From: Osedax fenrisi
Lineage: Eukaryota > Annelida > Polychaeta > Sabellida > Siboglinidae
NCBI GenBank assembly: GCA_964019155.1
Contig: OZ025244.1
Coordinates: 39,185,545 to 39,249,544, forward strand
Direction: 5' to 3'
Length of the DNA: 64,000 bases
Shown one piece after another: positions 1 through 10,609 of this stretch. Under the pieces are notes generated by a model. That model worked only from the letters and a program-made list of their open reading frames with translations, did not search any database and was not told the DNA's origin. A program made the translations under genes and the position numbers. Position 1 is the stretch's first letter. Each line of letters opens with the position of its first letter.

Positions 1-200
1 TAGAGTTACCTAGAGTTAGCTAGAGTTAGCTAAAGTTACCTAGAGTTAGCTAGAGTTACCTAAAGTTAGCTAGATTTACCTAGAGTTAGCTAGAGTTACC
101 TAGAGTTAGCTAGAGTTACCTAGATTTAGCTAGAGTTAGCTAAAGTTAGCTAGAGTTAGCTAGAGTTACCTAGAGTTAGCTAGAGTTAGCTAGAGTTAGC
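1..200. repeat. Satellite, leading segment
   Basis: Ordinary monomers before the first recognisable HOR. It carries the marker pair TAGATTTACC (71) and TAGATTTAGC (121), 50 bp apart, which recurs across the window as a module (for example near 4,231, 4,741, 6,650, 7,160, 9,721 and 12,001), usually followed by TAAAGATAGC. Here the TAAAGATAGC member is replaced by TAAAGTTAGC, so this is a plainer form of the module. Nothing else is present. Confidence 0.8.
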
Positions 201-1540
201 TAGAGTTAGCTAGAGTTACATAGAGTTAGCTAAAGTTAGCTAGAGTTAGCTAGAGTTACCTAGAGTTAGCTAGAGTTAGCTAGAGTTAGCTAGAGTTAGC
301 TAGAGTTAGCTAGAATTACCTAGAGTTACCTAGAGTTACCTAGAGTTAGCTAGAGTTAGCTAGAGTTAGCTAGAGTTACCTAGAGTTACCTAGAGTTACC
401 TAGAGTTAGCTAGAGTTAGCTAGAGTTACCTAGAGTTACCTAGAGTTACCTAGAGTTACCTAGAGTTACCTAAAGTTAGCTAGAGTTAGCTAGAGTTAGC
501 TAGAGTTACCTAGAGTTAGCTAGAGTTAGCTAGAGTTAGCTAAAGTTACCTAGAGTTAGCTAGAGTTAGCTAAAGTTAGCTAGAGTTACCTAGAGTTACC
601 TAGAGTTAGCTAGAGTTAGCTAGAGTTACCTAAAGTTAGCTAGAGTTAGCTAGAGTTAGCTAGAGTTAGCTAGAGTTAGCTAGAGTTAGCTAGAGTTAGC
701 TAAAGTTACCTAGAGTTAGCTAGAGTTAGCTAAAGTTACCTAGAGTTACATAGAGTTACCTAGAGTTACCTAGAGTTACCTAGAGTTACCTAGAGTTACC
801 TAGAGTTAGCTAGAGTTAGGTAGAGTTACCTAGAGTTAGCTAGAGTTAGCTAGAGTTAGCTACAGTTAGCTAGAGTTAGCTATAGTTAGCTAGAGTTAGC
901 TAAAGTTAGCTAGAGTTAGCTAAAGTTACCTAGAGTTAGCTAGAGTTAGCTAAAGTTAGCTAGAGTTACCTAGAGTTACCTAGAGTTAGCTAGAGTTACC
1001 TAGAGTTACCTAGAGTTAGCTAGAGTTAGCTAGAGTTAGCTAGAATTAGCTAAAGTTAGCTAGAGTTACCTAGAGTTAGCTAGAGTTAGCTAGAGTTAGC
1101 TAGAGTTAGCTAGATTTACCTAGAGTTACCTAGAGTTAGCTAGAGTTAGCTAGAGTTACCTAAAGTTAGCTAGAGTTAGCTAGAGTTAGCTAGAGTTAGC
1201 TAGAGTTAGCTAGAGTTAGCTAGAGTTAGCTAAAGTTACCTAGAGTTAGCTAGAGTTAGCTAAAGTTAGCTAGAGTTACCTAGAGTTACCTAGAGTTACC
1301 TAGAGTTACCTAGAGTTACCTAGAGTTACCTAGAGTTACCTAGAGTTACCTAGAGTTAGCTAGAGTTAGGTAGAGTTACCTAGAGTTACCTAGAGTTAGC
1401 TAGAGTTACATAGAGTTAGCTAAAGTTAGCTAGAGTTAGCTAGAGTTACCTAGAGTTAGCTAGAGTTAGCTAGAGTTAGCTAGAGTTAGCTAGAGTTAGC
1501 TAGAGTTACCTAGAGTTACCTAGAGTTACCTAGAGTTACC
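201..1540. repeat. 1,340-bp higher-order repeat, copy 1
   Basis: Marker order repeats in the next block at +1,340: TTACATAG (211), TAGAATTACC (311), TAAAG units at 471, 541, 571, 631 and 701, TACAG (861), TATAG (881). The match runs 201-890 with 1,541-2,230. It resumes at +1,270 for 961-1,550 with 2,231-2,820, because copy 2 lacks seven units corresponding to 891-960. The markers line up unit by unit with a few substitutions. Breakpoints are good to about one or two units. Confidence 0.85.
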
Positions 1541-2810
1541 TAGAGTTAGCTAGAGTTACATAGAGTTAGCTAAAGTTAGCTAGAGTTAGCTAGAGTTACC
1601 TAGAGTTAGCTAGAGTTAGCTAGAGTTAGCTAGAGTTAGCTAGAGTTAGCTAGAATTACCTAGAGTTACCTAGAGTTACCTAGAGTTAGCTAGAGTTAGC
1701 TAGAGTTAGCTAGAGTTACCTAGAGTTACCTAGAGTTACCTAGAGTTAGCTAGAGTTAGCTAGAGTTACCTAGAGTTACCTAGAGTTACCTAGAGTTACC
1801 TAGAGTTACCTAAAGTTAGCTAGAGTTAGCTAGAGTTAGCTAGAGTTACCTAGAGTTAGCTAGAGTTAGCTAGAGTTAGCTAAAGTTACCTAGAGTTAGC
1901 TAGAGTTAGCTAAAGTTAGCTAGAGTTACCTAGAGTTACCTAGAGTTAGCTAGAGTTAGCTAGAGTTACCTAAAGTTAGCTAGAGTTAGCTAGAGTTAGC
2001 TAGAGTTAGCTAGAGTTAGCTAGAGTTAGCTAGAGTTAGCTAAAGTTAACTAGAGTTAGCTAGAGTTAGCTTAAGTTACCTAGAGTTACCTAGAGTTACC
2101 TAGAGTTACCTAGAGTTACCTAGAGTTACCTAGAGTTACCTAGAGTTAGCTAGAGTTATGTAGAGTTACCTAGAGTTAGCTAGAGTTAGCTAGAGTTAGC
2201 TACAGTTAGCTAGAGTTAGCTATAGTTAGCTAGAGTTACCTAGAGTTACCTAGAGTTAGCTAGAGTTACCTAGAGTTACCTAGAGTTAGCTAGAGTTAGC
2301 TAGAGTTAGCTAGAATTAGCTAAAGTTAGCTAGAGTTACCTAGAGTTAGCTAGAGTTAGCTAGAGTTAGCTAGAGTTAGCTAGATTTACCTAGAGTTACC
2401 TAGAGTTAGCTAGAGTTAGCTAGAGTTACCTAAAGTTAGCTAGAGTTAGCTAGAGTTAGCTAGAGTTAGCTAGAGTTAGCTAGAGTTAGCTAGAGTTAGC
2501 TAAAGTTACCTAGAGTTAGCTAGAGTTAGCTAAAGTTAGCTAGAGTTACCTAGAGTTACCTAGAGTTACCTAGAGTTACCTAGAGTTACCTAGAGTTACC
2601 TAGAGTTACCTAGAGTTACCTAGAGTTAGCTAGAGTTAGGTAGAGTTACCTAGAGTTACCTAGAGTTAGCTAGAGTTACATAGAGTTAGCTAAAGTTAGC
2701 TAGAGTTAGCTAGAGTTACCTAGAGTTATCTAGAGTTAGCTAGAGTTAGCTAGAGTTAGCTAGAGTTAGCTAGAGTTACCTAGAGTTACCTAGAGTTACC
2801 TAGAGTTACC
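1541..2810. repeat. 1,340-bp higher-order repeat, copy 2 (1,270 bp, seven units lost)
   Basis: Second tandem copy of the preceding block. Differences visible against copy 1: TTAAC for TTACC at 2,041, TTAAG for TAAAG at 2,071, TTATG for TTAGG at 2,151, TTATC at 2,721, and loss of seven units after 2,230. These scattered changes make this pair look older than the 2,279- and 4,743-bp pairs further along. Confidence 0.85.
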
Positions 2811-3020
2811 TAGAGTTAGCTAGAGTTAGCTAGAATTAGCTAGAGTTAGCTAAAGTTACCTAGAGTTAGCTAGAGTTAGCTAAAGTTAGCTAGAGTTACC
2901 TAGAGTTACCTAGAGTTACCTAGAGTTACCTAGAGTTACCTAGAGTTACCTAGAGTTACCTAGAGTTACCTAGAGTTACCTAGAGTTACCTAGAGTTAGC
3001 TAGAGTTAGGTAGAGTTACC
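2811..3020. repeat. Satellite spacer with a ten-unit C-unit run
   Basis: Opens with TAGAATT (2,831) and TAAAG markers, then ten consecutive C-units at 2,891-2,990, one of the longest pure C-unit runs in the window, then a G-unit and the TTAGG marker at 3,011. The order TAAAG-C, G, G, TAAAG-G, run of C-units, G, TTAGG is a recurrent module whose run length varies from copy to copy. Confidence 0.7.
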
Positions 3021-5449
3021 TAGAGTTACCTAGAGTTAGCTAGAGTTAGCTAGAGTTAGCTACAGTTAGCTAGAGTTAGCTAGAGTTAGCTAGAGTTAGC
3101 TAAAGTTAGCTAGAGTTAGCTAAAGTTACCTAGATTTACCTAGAGTTAGCTAGAGTTACCTAGAGTTAGCTAGAGTTACCTAGAGTTAGCTAGAGTTAGC
3201 TAGAGTTAGCTAGAGTTAGCTAGAGTTACCTAAAGTTAGCTAGAGTTAGCTAGAGTTAGCTAGAGTTAGCTAGAGTTAGCTAGAGTTAGCTAGAGTTAGC
3301 TAAAGTTACCTAGAGTTAGCTAGAGTTAGCTAAAGTTAGCTAGAGTTACCTAGAGTTAGCTAGAGTTAGCTAGACTTACCTAGAGTTAGCTAGAGTTAGC
3401 TAGAGTTAGCTAGAGTTAGCTAGAGTTAGCTAGAGTTACCTAGAGTTAGCTGAAGTTACCTAGAGTTAGCTAGAGTTACCTAGAGTTACCTAGAGTTACC
3501 TAGAGTTAGCTAGAGTTACCTAGAGTTACCTAGAGTTAGATAGAGTTAGCTAGAGTTAGCTAGAGTTAGCTAGAGTTACCTAGAGTTACCTAGAGTTACC
3601 TAGAGTTAGCTAGAGTTACCTAGAGTTACCTAGAGTTACCTAGAGTTACCTAGAGTTAGCTAGAGTTAGGTAGAGTTACCTAGAGTTACCTAGAGTTAGC
3701 TAGAGTTAGCTAGAGTTAGCTACAGTTAGCTAGAGTTAGCTAGAGTTAGCTAGAGTTAGCTAAAGTTAGCTAGAGTTAGCTAGAGTTAGCTAGAGTTAGC
3801 TAGAGTTAGCTAGAGTTAGCTAGAGTTACCTAGAGTTAGCTAAAGTTAGCTAGAGTTACCTAGAGTTAACTAGAGTTAGCCAGAGTTACCTAGAGTTACC
3901 TAGAGTTAGCTAGAGTTAGCTAGAGTTAGGTAGAGTTACCTAGAGTTACCTAGAGTTAGCTAGAGTTAACTAGAGTTAGCTAGAGTTAACTAGAGTTAGC
4001 TAGATTTACCTAGAGTTACCTAGAGTTACCTAGAGTTAGCTAGAGTTAGCTAGAGTTAGCTAGAGTTAGCTAGAGTTACCTAAAGTTAGCTAGAGTTAGC
4101 TAGAGTTAGTAGAGTTAGCTAGAGTTAGCTAGAGTTAGCTAGAGTTAGCTAGAGTTAGCTAGAGTTAGCTAAAGTTAGCTAGAGTTACCTAGAGTTAGCT
4201 AGAGTTAGCTAGAGTTAGCTAGAGTTAGCTAGATTTACCTAGAGTTAGCTAGAGTTACCTAGAGTTAGCTATAGTTACCTAGATTTAGCTAGAGTTAGCT
4301 AAAGATAGCTAGAGTTAGCTAGAGTTAGCTAGAGTTAGCTAGAGTTAGCTAGAGTTAGCTAGAGTTACATAGAGTTAGCTAAAGTTAGCTAGAGTTAGCT
4401 AGAGTTACCTAGAGTTAGCTAGAGTTAGCTAGAGTTAGCTAGAGTTAGCAAGAGTTAGCTAGAGTTACCTAGAGTTACCTAGAGTTAGCTAGAGTTAGCT
4501 AAAGTTACCTAGAGTTAGCTAGAGTTAGCTAAAGTTAGCTAGAGTTACCTAGAGTTACCTAGAATTACCTAGAGTTACCTAGAGTTAGCTAGAGTTAGCT
4601 AGAGTTAGCTAGAGTTACCTAGAGTTAGCTAGAGTTAGCTAGAGTTAGCTAGAGTTAGCTAGAGTTAGCTAGAGTTAGCTAAAGTTAGCTAGAGTTACCT
4701 AGAGTTAGCTAGAGTTAGCTAGAGTTAGCTAGAGTTAGCTAGATTTACCTAGAGTTAGCTAGAGTTACCTAGAGTTAGCTATAGTTACCTAGATTTAGCT
4801 AGAGTTAGCTAAAGATAGCTAGAGTTAGCTAGAGTTACCTAGAGTTAGCTAGAGTTAGCTAGAGTTAGCTAGAGTTAGCTAGAGTTACATAGAGTTAGCT
4901 AAAGTTAGCTAGAGTTACCTAGAGTTAGCTAGAGTTACCTAGAGTTAGCTAGAGTTAGCTAGAGTTAGCAAGAGTTAGCTAGAGTTACCTAGAGTTACCT
5001 AGAGTTAGCTAGAGTTAGCTAGAGTTACCTAGAGTTAGCTAGAGTTAGCTAGAGTTAGCTAGAGTTAGCTAGAGTTACCTAAAGTTAGCTAGAGTTAGCT
5101 AGAGTTAGCTAGAGTTAGCTAGAGTTAGCTAGAATTAGCTAGAGTTAGCTAAAGTTACCTAGAGTTAGCTAGAGTTAGCTAAAGTTAGCTAAAGTTAGCT
5201 AGAGTTACCTAGAGTTACCTAGAGTTACCTAGAGTTACCTAGAGTTACCTAGAGTTAGCTAGAGTTAGCTAGACTTACCTAGAGTTAGCTAGAGTTAGCT
5301 AGAGTTAGCTAGAGTTAGCTAGAGTTACCTAGAGTTAGCTGAAGTTACCTAGAGTTAGCTAGAGTTACTTAGAGTTACCTAGAGTTACCTAGAGTTAGCT
5401 AGAGTTAGCTAGAGTTAGCTAGAGTTAGCTAGAGTTACCTAGAGTTACC
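3021..5449. repeat. 2,429-bp higher-order repeat, copy 1
   Basis: Aligns with the following block at +2,429 upstream of a one-unit length difference and at +2,419 after it. Paired markers: TACAG 3,061/5,490, TAGACTT 3,371/5,800, TGAAG 3,451/5,870, the 9-bp slip unit (next unit starting 4,110/6,529), TTACATAG (C at 4,368/6,787). The one-unit difference is five versus four G-units after TAGACTT. Inside this copy a shorter repeat of about 510-520 bp is also visible: TAGATTT markers at 4,231 and 4,741, TTACATAG at 4,368 and 4,888, and the TTAGCAAG variant near 4,449 and 4,969. Confidence 0.85.
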
Positions 5450-7320
5450 TAGAGTTAGCTAGAGTTAGCTAGAGTTAGCTAGAGTTAGCTACAGTTAGCT
5501 AGAGTTAGCTAGAGTTAGCTAGAGTTAGCTAAAGTTAGCTAGAGTTAGCTAAAGTTACCTAGATTTACCTAGAGTTAGCTAAAGTTACCTAGAGTTAGCT
5601 AGAGTTACCTAGAGTTAGCTAGAGTTAGCTAGAGTTAGCTAGAGTTAGCTAGAGTTACCTAAAGTTAGCTAGAGTTAGCTAGAGTTAGCTAGAGTTAGCT
5701 AGAGTTAGCTAGAGTTAGCTAGAGTTAGCTAAAGTTACCTAGAGTTAGCTAGAGTTAGCTAAAGTTAGCTAGAGTTACCTAGAGTTAGCTAGAGTTAGCT
5801 AGACTTACCTAGAGTTAGCTAGAGTTAGCTAGAGTTAGCTAGAGTTAGCTAGAGTTACCTAGAGTTAGCTGAAGTTACCTAGAGTTAGCTAGAGTTACCT
5901 AGAGTTACCTAGAGTTAGCTAGAGTTACCTAGAGTTACCTAGAGTTACCTAGAGTTAGATAGAGTTAGCTAGAGTTAGCTAGAGTTAGCTAGAGTTACCT
6001 AGAGTTACATAGAGTTACCTAGAGTTAGCTAGAGTTACCTAGAGTTACCTAGAGTTACCTAGAGTTACCTAGAGTTAGCTAGAGTTAGGTAGAGTTACCT
6101 AGAGTTACCTAGAGTTAGCTAGAGTTAGCTAGAGTTAGCTACAGTTAGCTAGAGTTAGCTAGAGTTAGCTAGAGTTAGCTAAAGTTAGCTAGAGTTAGCT
6201 AGAGTTAGCTAGAGTTAGCTAGAGTTAGCTAGAGTTAGCTAGAGTTACCTAGAGTTAGCTAAAGTTAGCTAGAGTTACCTAGAGTTAACTAGAGTTAGCT
6301 AGAGTTACCTAGAGTTACCTAGAGTTAGCTAGAGTTAGCTAGAGTTAGGTAGAGTTACCTAGAGTTACCTAGAGTTAGCTAGAGTTAACTAGAGTTAGCT
6401 AGAGTTACCTAGAGTTAGCTAGAGTTACCTAGAGTTACCTAGAGTTACCTAGAGTTAGCTAGAGTTAGCTAGAGTTAGCTAGAGTTAGCTAGAGTTACCT
6501 AAAGTTAGCTAGAGTTAGCTAGAGTTAGTAGAGTTAGCTAGAGTTAGCTAGAGTTAGCTAGAGTTAGCTAGAGTTAGCTAGAGTTAGCTAAAGTTAGCTA
6601 GAGTTACCTAGAGTTAGCTAGAGTTAGCTAGAGTTAGCTAGAGTTAGCTAGATTTACCTAGAGTTAGATAGAGTTACCTAGAGTTAGCTATAGTTACCTA
6701 GATTTAGCTAGAGTTAGCTAAAGATAGCTAGAGTTAGCTAGAGTTAGCTAGAGTTAGCTAGAGTTAGCTAGAGTTAGCTAGAGTTACATAGAGTTAGCTA
6801 AAGTTAGTTAGAGTTAGCTAGAGTTACCTAGAGTTAGCTAGAGTTAGCTAGAGTTAGCTAGAGTTAGCAAGAGTTAGCTAGAGTTACCTAGAGTTACCTA
6901 GAGTTAGCTAGAGTTAGCTAAAGTTACCTAGAGTTAGCTAGAGTTAGCTAAAGTTAGCTAGAGTTACCTAGAGTTACCTAGAGTTACCTAGAGTTACCTA
7001 GAGTTAGCTAGAGTTAGCTAGAGTTAGCTAGAGTTACCTAGAGTTAGCTAGAGTTAGCTAGAGTTAGCTAGAGTTAGCTAGAGTTAGCTAGAGTTAGCTA
7101 AAGTTAGCTAGAGTTACCTAGAGTTAGCTAGAGTTAGCTAGAGTTAGCTAGAGTTAGCTAGATTTACCTAGAGTTAGCTAGAGTTACCTAGAGTTAGCTA
7201 TAGTTACCTAGATTTAGCTAGAGTTAGCTAAAGATAGCTAGAGTTAGCTAGAGTTACCTAGAGTTAGCTAGAATTAGCTAGAGTTAGCTAGAGTTAGCTA
7301 GAGTTACATAGAGTTAGCTA
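5450..7320. repeat. 2,429-bp higher-order repeat, copy 2 (partial)
   Basis: Tandem second copy of 3,021-5,449. Marker correspondence holds to about 7,320, where copy 1 continues with TAAAG-G, C-unit and this copy switches to TAAAG-C, G, TGAAG. It is therefore truncated by about 550 bp. The internal 510-bp repeat is also present (TAGATTT near 6,650 and 7,160). Confidence 0.8.
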
Positions 7321-8330
7321 AAGTTACCTAGAGTTAGCTGAAGTTACCTAGAGTTAGCTAGAGTTACCTAGAGTTACCTAGAGTTACCTAGAGTTAGCTA
7401 GAGTTAGCTAGAGTTAGCTAGAGTTACCTAGAGTTACCTAGAGTTACCTAGAGTTAGCTAGAGTTAGCTAGACTTACCTAGAGTTAGCTAGAGTTAGCTA
7501 GAGTTAGCTAGAGTTAGCTAGAGTTACCTAGAGTTAGCTGAAGTTACCTAGAGTTAGCTAGAGTTACCTAGAGTTACCTAGAGTTACCTAGAGTTAGCTA
7601 GAGTTAGCTAGAGTTAGCTAGAGTTAGCTAGAGTTACCTAGAGTTACCTAGAGTTAGCTAGAGTTACCTAGAGTTACCTAGAGTTACCTAGAGTTACCTA
7701 GAGTTAGCTAGAGTTAGGTAGAGTTACCTAGAGTTACCTAGAGTTAGCTAGAGTTAGCTAGAGTTAGCTACAGTTAGCTAGAGTTAGCTAGAGTTAGCTA
7801 GAGTTAGCTAGAGTTAGCTAGAGTTACCTAGAGTTAGCTAAAGTTAGCTAGAGTTACCTAGAGTTAACTAGAGTTACCTAGAGTTACCTAGAGTTACCTA
7901 GAGTTAGCTAGAGTTAGCTAGAGTTAGCTAGAGTTATCTAGAGTTACCTAAAGTTAGCTAGAGTTAGCTAGAGTTAGTAGAGTTAGCTAGAGTTAGCTAG
8001 AGTTAGCTACAGTTAGCTAGAGTTACCTAGAGTTAGCTAGAGTTAGCTAGAGTTAGCTAGAGTTACCTAGAGTTACCTAGAGTTAGCTATATTTAGCTAG
8101 ACTTACCTAGAGTTAGCTAGAGTTAGCTAGAGTTAGCTAGAGTTAGCTAGAGTTACCTAGAGTTAGCTGAAGTTACCTAGAGTTAGCTAGAGTTACCTAG
8201 AGTTAGCTAGAGTTACCTAGAGTTACCTAGAGTTACCTAGAGTTAGCTAGAGTTAGCTAGAGTTAGCTAGAGTTAGCTAGAGTTACCTAGAGTTACCTAG
8301 AGTTACCTAGAGTTAGCTAGAGTTACCTAG
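7321..8330. repeat. Satellite mosaic segment between HOR blocks
   Basis: Pieces shared with other blocks but in no complete tandem copy here: a TAGACTT...TGAAG module near 7,470-7,550, the TTAGG/TACAG module near 7,710-7,770, and a 9-bp slip unit (next unit at 7,978) followed 30 bp later by TACAG. The arrangement after the slip resembles those after 25,688 and 30,431. No non-satellite sequence. Confidence 0.7.
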
Positions 8331-10609
8331 AGTTACCTAAAGTTAGCTAGAGTTAGCTAGAGTTAGCTAGAGTTAGCTAGAGTTAGCTAGAGTTAGCTAG
8401 AGTTACCTAGAGTTAGCTAAAGTTAGCTAGAGTTACCTAGAGTTAACTAGAGTTAGCTAGAGTTACCTAGAGTTACCTAGAGTTAGCTAGAGTTAGCTAG
8501 AGTTAGGTAGAGTTACCTAGAGTTACCTAGAGTTAGCTAGAGTTAACTAGAGTTAGCTAGAGTTACCTAGAGTTAGCTAGAGTTACCTAGAGTTACCTAG
8601 AGTTACCTAGAGTTAGCTAGAGTTAGCTAGAGTTAGCTAGAGTTAGCTAGAGTTACCTAAAGTTAGCTAGAGTTAGCTAGAGTTAGTAGAGTTAGCTAGA
8701 GTTAGCTAGAGTTAGCTAGAGTTAGCTAGAGTTAGCTAGAGTTAGCTAAAGTTAGCTAGAGTTACCTAGAGTTAGCTAGAGTTAGCTAGAGTTAGCTAGA
8801 GTTAGCTAGATTTACCTAGAGTTAGCTAGAGTTAGCTAGAGTTACCTAGAGTTAGCTAGAGTTAGCTAGAGTTAGCTAGAGTTACCTAGAGTTAGCTAGA
8901 GTTACCTAGAGTTACCTAAAGTTAGCTAGAGTTAGCTAGAGTTAGCTAGAGTTAGCTAGAGTTAGCTAGAGTTAGCTAGAGTTAGCTAGAGTTACCTAGA
9001 GTTAGCTAAAGTTAGCTAGAGTTACCTAGAGTTAACTAGAGTTAGCTAGAGTTACCTAGAGTTACCTAGAGTTAGCTAGAGTTAGCTAGAGTTAGGTAGA
9101 GTTACCTAGAGTTACCTAGAGTTAGCTAGAGTTACCTAGAGTTACCTAGAGTTACCTAGAGTTAGCTAGAGTTAGCTAGAGTTAGCTAGAGTTAGCTAGA
9201 GTTAGCTAAAGTTACCTAGAGTTAGCTAGAGTTAGCTAAAGTTAGCTAGAGTTACCTAGAGTTACCTAGAGTTACCTAGAGTTACCTAGAGTTACCTAGA
9301 GTTACCTAGAGTTACCTAGAGTTACCTAGAGTTACCTAGAGTTACCTAGAGTTAGCTAGAGTTAGGTAGAGTTACCTAGAGTTACCTAGAGTTAGCTAGA
9401 GTTAGCTAGAGTTAGCTACAGTTAGTTAGAGTTAGCTAGAGTTAGCTAGAGTTAGCTAGAGTTAGCAAAAGTTAGCTAGAGTTAGCTAAAGTTACCTAGA
9501 GTTAGCTAGAGTTAGCTAAAGTTAGCTAGAGTTACCTAGAGTTACCTAGAGTTAGCTAGAGTTACCTAGAGTTACCTAGAGTTAGCTAGAGTTAGCTAGA
9601 GTTAGCTAGAGTTACCTAGAGTTAGCTAGAGTTAGCTAGAGTTAGCTAGAGTTAGCTAAAGTTAGCTAGAGTTACCTAGAGTTAGCTAGAGTTAGCTAGA
9701 GTTAGCTAGAGTTAGCTAGAGTTAGCTAGATTTACCTAGAGTTAGCTAGAGTTACCTAGAGTTAGCTAGAGTTACCTAGATTTAGCTAGAGTTAGCTAAA
9801 GATAGCTAGAGTTAGCTAGAGTTACCTAGAGTTAGCTAGAGTTAGCTAGAGTTAGATAGAGTTAGCTAGAGTTACATAGAGTTAGCTAAAGTTAGCTAGA
9901 GTTAGCTAGAGTTACCTAGAGTTAGCTAGAGTTAGCTAGAGTTAGCTAGAGTTAGCTAGAGTTAGCTAGAGTTACCTAGAGTTACCTAGAGTTAGCTAGA
10001 GTTAGCTAGAGTTACCTAGAGTTAGCTAGAGTTAGCTAGAGTTAGCTAGAGTTAGCTAGAGTTACCTAAAGTTAGCTAGAGTTAGCTAGAGTTAGCTAGA
10101 GTTAGCTAGAGTTAGCTAGAGTTACCTAGAGTTAGCTAGAGTTAGCTAGAGTTAGCTAGAGTTAGCTAGAGTTACCTAAAGTTAGCTAGAGTTAGCTAGA
10201 GTTAGCTAGAGTTAGCTAGAGTTAGCTAAAGTTACCTAGAGTTAGCTAAAGTTAGCTAGAGTTACCTAGAGTTAGCTAAAGTTAGCTAGAGTTACCTAGA
10301 GTTATCTAGAGTTAGCTAGAGTTACCTAGAGTTAGCTAGAGTTACCTAGAGTTACCTAGAGTTACCTAGAGTTAGCTAGAGTTAGCTAGAGTTAGCTAGA
10401 GTTACCTAGAGTTACCTAGAGTTACCTAGAGTTAGCTAGAGTTAGCTAGAGTTAGCTAGAGTTAGCTAGAGTTACCTAGAGTTACCTAGAGTTAGCTAGA
10501 GTTACCTAGAGTTACCTAGAGTTACCTAGAGTTACCTAGAGTTAGCTAGAGTTAGGTAGAGTTACCTAGAGTTACCTAGAGTTAGCTAGAGTTAGCTAGA
10601 GTTAGCTAC
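8331..10609. repeat. 2,279-bp higher-order repeat, copy 1
   Basis: Complete unit, directly followed by an equal copy. The period is fixed by the slip unit (8,687 then 10,966) and by rare variants: TTAGTTAG near 9,421 and 11,701, TTAGCAAAAG near 9,466 and 11,746, TTAGATAG near 9,851 and 12,130. Copy 1 and copy 2 begin at the same point, just before TTACCTAAAG, and the sequence before that point differs (C-unit before 8,331, TACAG before 10,610). I saw no mismatch among the marker units compared. Confidence 0.92.

Noticed and set aside
2158..2160. ATG start codon on the + strand
   Set aside because: It comes from a TTATG variant unit and is followed at once by TAG in frame; no coding meaning.
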